Shown here one piece after another: positions 59,401-64,000 of a stretch of 64,000 nt of DNA. Every line of letters starts with the position of its first letter. Within the stretch, counting starts at the first letter, position 1. Made by a program: the position numbers and the translations under genes. The notes under the pieces were generated by a model. The model was not told the origin of the DNA, ran no database searches, and worked only from the letters and a program-made list of their open reading frames with translations. Origin of the DNA: Limnoperna fortunei (lineage: Eukaryota; Mollusca; Bivalvia; Mytilida; Modiolidae). The DNA lies in the NCBI GenBank assembly GCA_944474755.1, contig OX104111.1:96886805-96950804 (forward strand). The letters run 5' to 3'.

Positions 59401-62400
59401 GACATCTATTGATGAACAAATAACTTAGTCTGGAGCCTCTCTTTGATTTCTTTAAGTATATATATATTTTATTTTATTTTTAAACCACTCATCACCAGAT
59501 TAGTACTCTTAATTTCCCATTAAAAGAGCTTCAAGTAGTACATCAATAAATTTCTACTGTCTTTAGTGTTTAGATCAATATAATATCTTAAGAGGTCTCA
59601 TTTATTCTCAATAGTAAACATTTCATTTTTAGCTCACCTGGACCGAAGGTCCATGTGAGCTTTTGCTATCACTTGGCGTCCGTCGTCCGTCGTCTGTCGT
59701 CCGTCGTAAACTTTTTCAAAAATCTTCTCCTCTGAAACCACTGGGCCAATTTTGTTCAAACTTGGCCACAATCATCCTTAGGGTTCCTAGTTTCAAGTTT
59801 GTACCCAGGGTGTTGATCAACAGACAAATATGGCCACTGTTACTAAAAATAGAACATGGGGGTCAACACAGGTTTTTGATCATTATCTAAAAAACTATAA
59901 TAGCTATAGAGAAAACCGTTAATTCAAATTGATCAGCACATTAAGGTCTACAATAGTTGCTATTAGTGCAAAGTTGTGTATTGGCTTCTTGTAGGAGTTA
60001 TTGCCCTTTTGACGATTTTTGACAAAATTTTTGGTATTTACAATATAACCTGAAAACTATACGACGTAGAGTGAAACTGTAAATGGCAAAAATGATCAGC
60101 AATAAAAGCCCTACAATTCACTTGATTGGTCTGAAATTGTCAAATGACTCCTTATATGAGTTATTGCCCTTAAATGGAAATTTTTTATGAAATTTTCCGT
60201 TTTTGTCCTGTAACTTTAAAACTATAACAACTAGAGTAAAACTGTAAATAGCAAAAATGATCAACAATACAAGCCCTACAATTCACTGTATTAGTCTGAA
60301 ATTGTCAGATGACTCCTTATAGGAGTTATTGCCCTTAAATGGCAATTTTTTATGAAATTTTCCGTTTTTGTCCTGTTACTTGAAAACTATAGCAGCTAGA
60401 TTGAAACTGTAAATTGCACAAATGATCAGCAATAAAGACCCTACAATTCACTTGATTGGTCTGAAATTGTCAGAGAACTCCTTAAATAAGTTATTGCCCA
60501 TAAATGACAATTTTTTATGAAATTTTCCGTTTTTGTCCTGTAACTTAAAAACTGTAACAGCTAGAGTGAAACTGTTAATAGCAAAAATGATCAGCAATAC
60601 AAGCCCTACAAATTACTTTTAAGTCTGAAATTGTCAGATAATTCCTTATAGGAGTTATTGCCCTTAAATTGCAATTTTTTATGAAAATTTTCCGTTTTTG
60701 TCCTGTAACTTAAAAACCATAACAGCTAGAGTGAAATAAATTGCAAAAATGATCACCAAAAAAAGACTTACAATTCATTTAATTGGTCTGAAATTGTCAT
60801 ATGACTCCTTATATGGGTTATTGCCCTTAAATGACAATTTTGTTATGAAATTTTCCATTTTTGTCCTGTAACTTGAAAACTATAGTAGCTAGATTAAAAC
60901 TGTAAATTGCACAAATGATCAGCAATAGAAGCCCTACAAATGATTGCTTAGTCCAAAATTGCAAGATGACTCTTTATAGGAGTTATTGCCCTTTCATTAT
61001 GAATTTGGACAAATGAACAGTTTTTTAATTATAAATTTGTCTATAACACACCTATTAGTAGAGTAAAACTGTAAATTTCTGAAGTACCCTAAAGGACAAT
61101 GCCTAAAAACCATTTAATTTTCAGAAATTGTCGATGGCACCTTAAAGGGAGTTATTGTATGTAACAAATTTTTTGAAGAAATGTTTAGTTTTTGCACAGT
61201 AACTTAAAAGCTATAACAACTAGACTGAAACTGTTAATTTCAAAATTTTTAAATATATTTTAAGTCATTTGGATTACAGGTGAGCGATTACAGGCTCCTG
61301 GGAGCCTCTAGTTACCATAGTGTTGACTAGATTTATTTATTGAATTTCTAAATTGAAAAAACTGCCTGCTGTTTCAGAGCATTCAAAAAACCTTTATTGC
61401 ACACTTCCTCAATAGGTGTTTGCCAACTGTAAACTTTTAAAAAAGGGGGAAGGGGGTATGTTATTGTTTTACCATTTTATTAGAAATTATTTTCCTTTCT
61501 TTCCTTGACTTACAATGCTACTAAATTTCCTTTGTTTACTACAAAACATCTGCTTGACTGTCCATGTCTAGGATGAATTCCCTTTTTATTCTCTTTTAAT
61601 TAACAGATGTATGAATGTGTAAAAAATGACACATACAGCATAAAGTCGTGGAAGACAGAACATGAACTAAATCCACAGACAATGACAGAAGCCACAGTAG
61701 ATTGGTAAGAACTGTAATGATTTTTACTATTTTTTCTTAATTATAATACAGATTAAGCAAGTGGTATGTATTTTAAGTTCTCTCAAGCTTTCATTTCTTG
61801 TCAAATTTTTATGAAATTTTAAGTTTCGCCAATTAAAATATGTTGGACATAAAAAATTAGCAGATTGGTCATTTTTATGGCAGTTATGACTTGTAAATTC
61901 TCTTGTGAGTGTACTTATTTATCTATTTCTCATGTGACTTGTTTCTGCACTACAAAATTAGCCACGAAAGTTACTTTTATCTGTCAATCATAAGAGAAAT
62001 GGGTTTCACAAATTGTGAGCATTGGCTTTATATCATCTCTCATTATTTAATTTAAACAAACTAATAAAAAACGACTCTTCCGTGTCTTTAATAAGTTTTA
62101 CTTTAGATACCATTACCTATTAAAAAAATATTCTCGTTTGATAATATGATTGCAAATAGTTTCCCCAATTTTTGAAGTGATTGTGCTGTGATGATTTTTG
62201 GAAAAACCTATTACTCACTAGTGGTATATGATACCCATCCATTTTCAACAAACTTGCATACCTCAGTAATGGAAGCAGAAGGTTTGACATGCCATAAAAC
62301 CTAGTTTAACCCATTATGTCTTTTGAAATGCCTGTACGAAGACAATTGCTGTAGTTGATATATTTTTTTGTTTTTTGGTTCTAAAGTTTGATAGTTTCTC

Positions 62401-63603
62401 TGACTTTGATTTGTGTATTATTTTTTTGACAGCTTTCTTGGTGTTCAGTATTTTATTATTACCATCATTTGTTGAAATTAAATAATTCATGATGATCTAA
62501 ATCAATATACAATTCTCAATCATTGTGAAACTTACAAGTATAGGAAAAATTTCTACTAAGTGCTCTTACTGCATCATTCCCTGTCAGATTTTTCTTTAAC
62601 TTTGATTGAATGCTTATATCAATTATACCTTGGACAAGTTTAAAAAGCAGCACCTCTGTTGGAGTTTTATGGAAAATTGTCGTATAATTATAAGTACATA
62701 TCTTTAAAGATATTCATGACATTTAAATTAAATCCTAATATCAACAATTTCTTGAATGAGTTCAAAATTAGCACCAAACTATCATTTTTATGGAAGCTAT
62801 GCCCTTAAAAATTTGCATTATATTTAAATTGTAATTACTGCATGATTTTTTATCAAAGATTGATATTTACAATAACAGCAAGCTAAGGTGAATGTACATC
62901 ACAGGCAGATTTATGTTATATTTCCTTTCTGTCTAAGTTTGAAGTGGCAGTGGTTATGATAATTATCTCCCATTTATCACATGTCTGTTAACACTGAGCT
63001 TTGGGGTTCAAGCCCTACTTTGGGTGTGCTTGACTCCAACCATAATTGACAGGGAATGCCAGTATTGCTGCAAAAGGTTGGGCATTTTCACCATACCTCC
63101 CCTACCCCCACCTTTTATAAAAACTGTGAAAACTGGACCAATTGATATATAGCTGAAAAATGCTGAAAGTGGCATTAAACCTTATTCAAACAAACTAACA
63201 AACAATCTATCTTTTAGTTACAAACTTAGCTGATTGCTCTTGAAAAACATTTCTTCAACTGAGGACTTTGTAACATTGTTCTTTTATTTCCATGACTTTT
63301 ATATTAATACATTAATATAATTTTTCAAGGGAAATTATTTTTTTCAATAAAATAGAACAGAATTTTGTTTCCTTAGAACCACTGAATTTTTTTCCCTTTT
63401 TTGTAAATAAAAACATGTACCCATCATTTACTAATTGACTGATTACATACAACAGGAATATATATTTCAGGATTTTTGTTGCTGATACTTTGAACTTTTC
63501 ATTTTGGTCTGCAGATGAACAGAAGAAGTACATGGTGAGGTACAAAGGTCAGGAATATACTGGTTACTGGTCGTGGATTGCTGCCCTCAACAGAGCCCTT
63601 GAT
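56445..63603 (+). CDS. QNG1: QNG1 (queuosine salvage glycosidase, DUF2419), first three exons
   Basis: Exons: 56445-56546 ([20 protein letters not shown] onward), 61607-61704 ([20 protein letters not shown], then [13 protein letters not shown]) and 63471-63603 ([20 protein letters not shown], then [16 protein letters not shown]). Phases 0, 2, 0 join cleanly with GT/AG borders, giving 111 residues; the gene runs off the right edge before GTAAGT. The match to human QNG1/C9orf64 ([43 protein letters not shown]) is strong; the full family length is about 340 residues. QNG1 family enzymes release queuine from queuosine 5'-phosphate so it can be reused for tRNA modification. The start ATG is the first in frame with good family alignment. 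Intron 1 (about 5 kb) holds two large repeat elements. Confidence 0.93.
57080..59303 (+). mobile_element. Hairpin-capped tandem-core element, family A, about 12 units, in QNG1 intron 1
   Basis: The left cap AGCTCACCTGGACCGAAGGT CCATGTGAGCT is followed by (CCGTCGT)n at 57128-57198. The core has about 12 units of 165 bp with TTTTTATGAAATTTTCCGTT, TTGTCCTGTAACTT and GGAGTTATTGCCCTTAAAT. From about 57560 to 58660 alternating unit types form a 330-bp higher-order repeat, almost identical three times. The right cap is CAGGTGAGCG, palindrome AGGCTCCTGGGAGCCT and CTAG (59299-59302). Confidence 0.88.
59304..59630. other. Unique spacer between the two intronic elements
   Basis: QNG1 intron 1 sequence without repeats recognisable elsewhere in the window. 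Confidence 0.5.
59631..61312 (+). mobile_element. Hairpin-capped tandem-core element, family A, about nine units, second copy in QNG1 intron 1
   Basis: The caps and first units are nearly identical to the copy at 57080-59303 (the block from AGCTCACC through GATCATTATCTAAAAAACTA matches with a shorter CCGTCGT run). The copy has fewer 165-bp core units and no perfect 330-bp higher-order block. It ends with the same AGGCTCCTGGGAGCCTCTAG cap. Confidence 0.88.
62265..62385 (+). repeat. Dispersed repeat shared with 44045-44190
   Basis: Carries AGTAATGGAAGCAGAAGG, AAAACCTAGTTTAACCCA and AATTGCTGTAGTTG in the order seen at 44045-44190. It lies in QNG1 intron 2. Confidence 0.6.
62985..63212 (+). repeat. 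tRNA-derived SINE in QNG1 intron 2
   Basis: B-box-like GGGGTTCAAGCCC at about 63003. Then GGTGTGCTTGACTCCAACC, TGACAGGGAATGCCAGTATT, AACTGGACCAATTGATATAT and GCTGAAAGTGGCATTAAACC, then a CAAACAAACTAACAAAC tail. The A-box head is diverged. Confidence 0.7.
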
Positions 63604-64000
63604 GTAAGTTTTATTTAGATTTATATTTAATAGTGGTCTGAAGTAGGAGGGAGGTGTACGTGGAAACAAATATCAACCTCTTCCATGGTAGGAGTTTAAC
63701 ACAAAGTCTTAGGTTGAAGAGGACAACTTTACTTTCTTATGACACACATATAGGACACTTTTCAATCTGTAAAAGTCGGTGAAAATCATTTGATGTTTGA
63801 TTGTTTATTTCCAATATTAAGAAATTGTATAATCCATGTTGAGTTTTATGTGGGTGCAAGATTTTACTCATTTTAAACAACGAAATCAACTTTAATCATA
63901 CATTTGATATTTCTCTCAGCCTTAGTTTGAGACTCGGCCTTAGTTTGTGACTGGACTTTTTTGGTGATTTTTAATCAACACTATTTTTGTGTTATTATGT

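Overview
The window is eukaryotic nuclear DNA, very probably from a marine bivalve mollusc and most likely a mussel-like species. The evidence is AT-rich DNA, short spliced exons with GT/AG borders in long introns, many homopolymer runs, and the repeat types common in bivalve genomes: hairpin-capped tandem-repeat elements, tRNA-derived SINE fragments, MITEs, a CR1/jockey-type retrotransposon remnant and Tc1 debris. The species call is inference. Gene identities rest on translated motifs and remembered family sequences, not on a database search.

Four protein-coding genes can be reconstructed with consistent splice phases. (1) A NEK4-like NIMA-family kinase on the minus strand, 17145 down to at least 3672, with 14 exons found; it probably continues past the left edge. 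(2) A vWA-domain protein on the minus strand, 29784 to 26385, four exons, 648 residues. (3) The mitochondrial metalloprotease/chaperone ATP23 on the plus strand, 34326 to 42751, six exons, 263 residues. (4) The first three exons of QNG1 (queuosine nucleoside/nucleotide glycosidase) on the plus strand, from 56445, running off the right edge. They look like independent housekeeping-type genes with no shared pathway.

Layout: 1-17145 is the NEK4-like gene, whose introns carry a hairpin-capped element, minisatellites and a 100-bp MITE. 17.6-20.1 kb is a well-delimited 2.48-kb element with terminal inverted repeats, a 6-bp target duplication and a 185-bp internal tandem array. 20.5-25.8 kb is a transposon graveyard: a retroelement C-terminus, a fold-back element built of CGCG palindromes, and a CR1/jockey-type remnant. 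26.4-29.8 kb is the vWA gene with a 51-bp intronic array. 29.8-34.3 kb is intergenic. 34.3-42.8 kb is ATP23, with three fold-back elements and a roughly 1.4-kb array of 27-bp units in its introns. 42.8-56.4 kb is repeat-rich intergenic DNA. 56.4-64 kb is the 5' part of QNG1, with two large copies of one hairpin-capped element in intron 1.

The most interesting structural signal is in the NEK4-like gene. Two unrelated minisatellites each repeat the exon-intron junction itself, so the authentic splice donor is followed in the transcript by tens of donor-like copies. Second is a 34-bp perfect palindrome with a 7-bp flanking duplication, nested inside the 2.48-kb element. Third is the shared architecture of the hairpin-capped elements: 5' palindrome, simple CCGT-type run, 160-190-bp tandem core, then a 3' palindrome followed by CTAG or CTGG.
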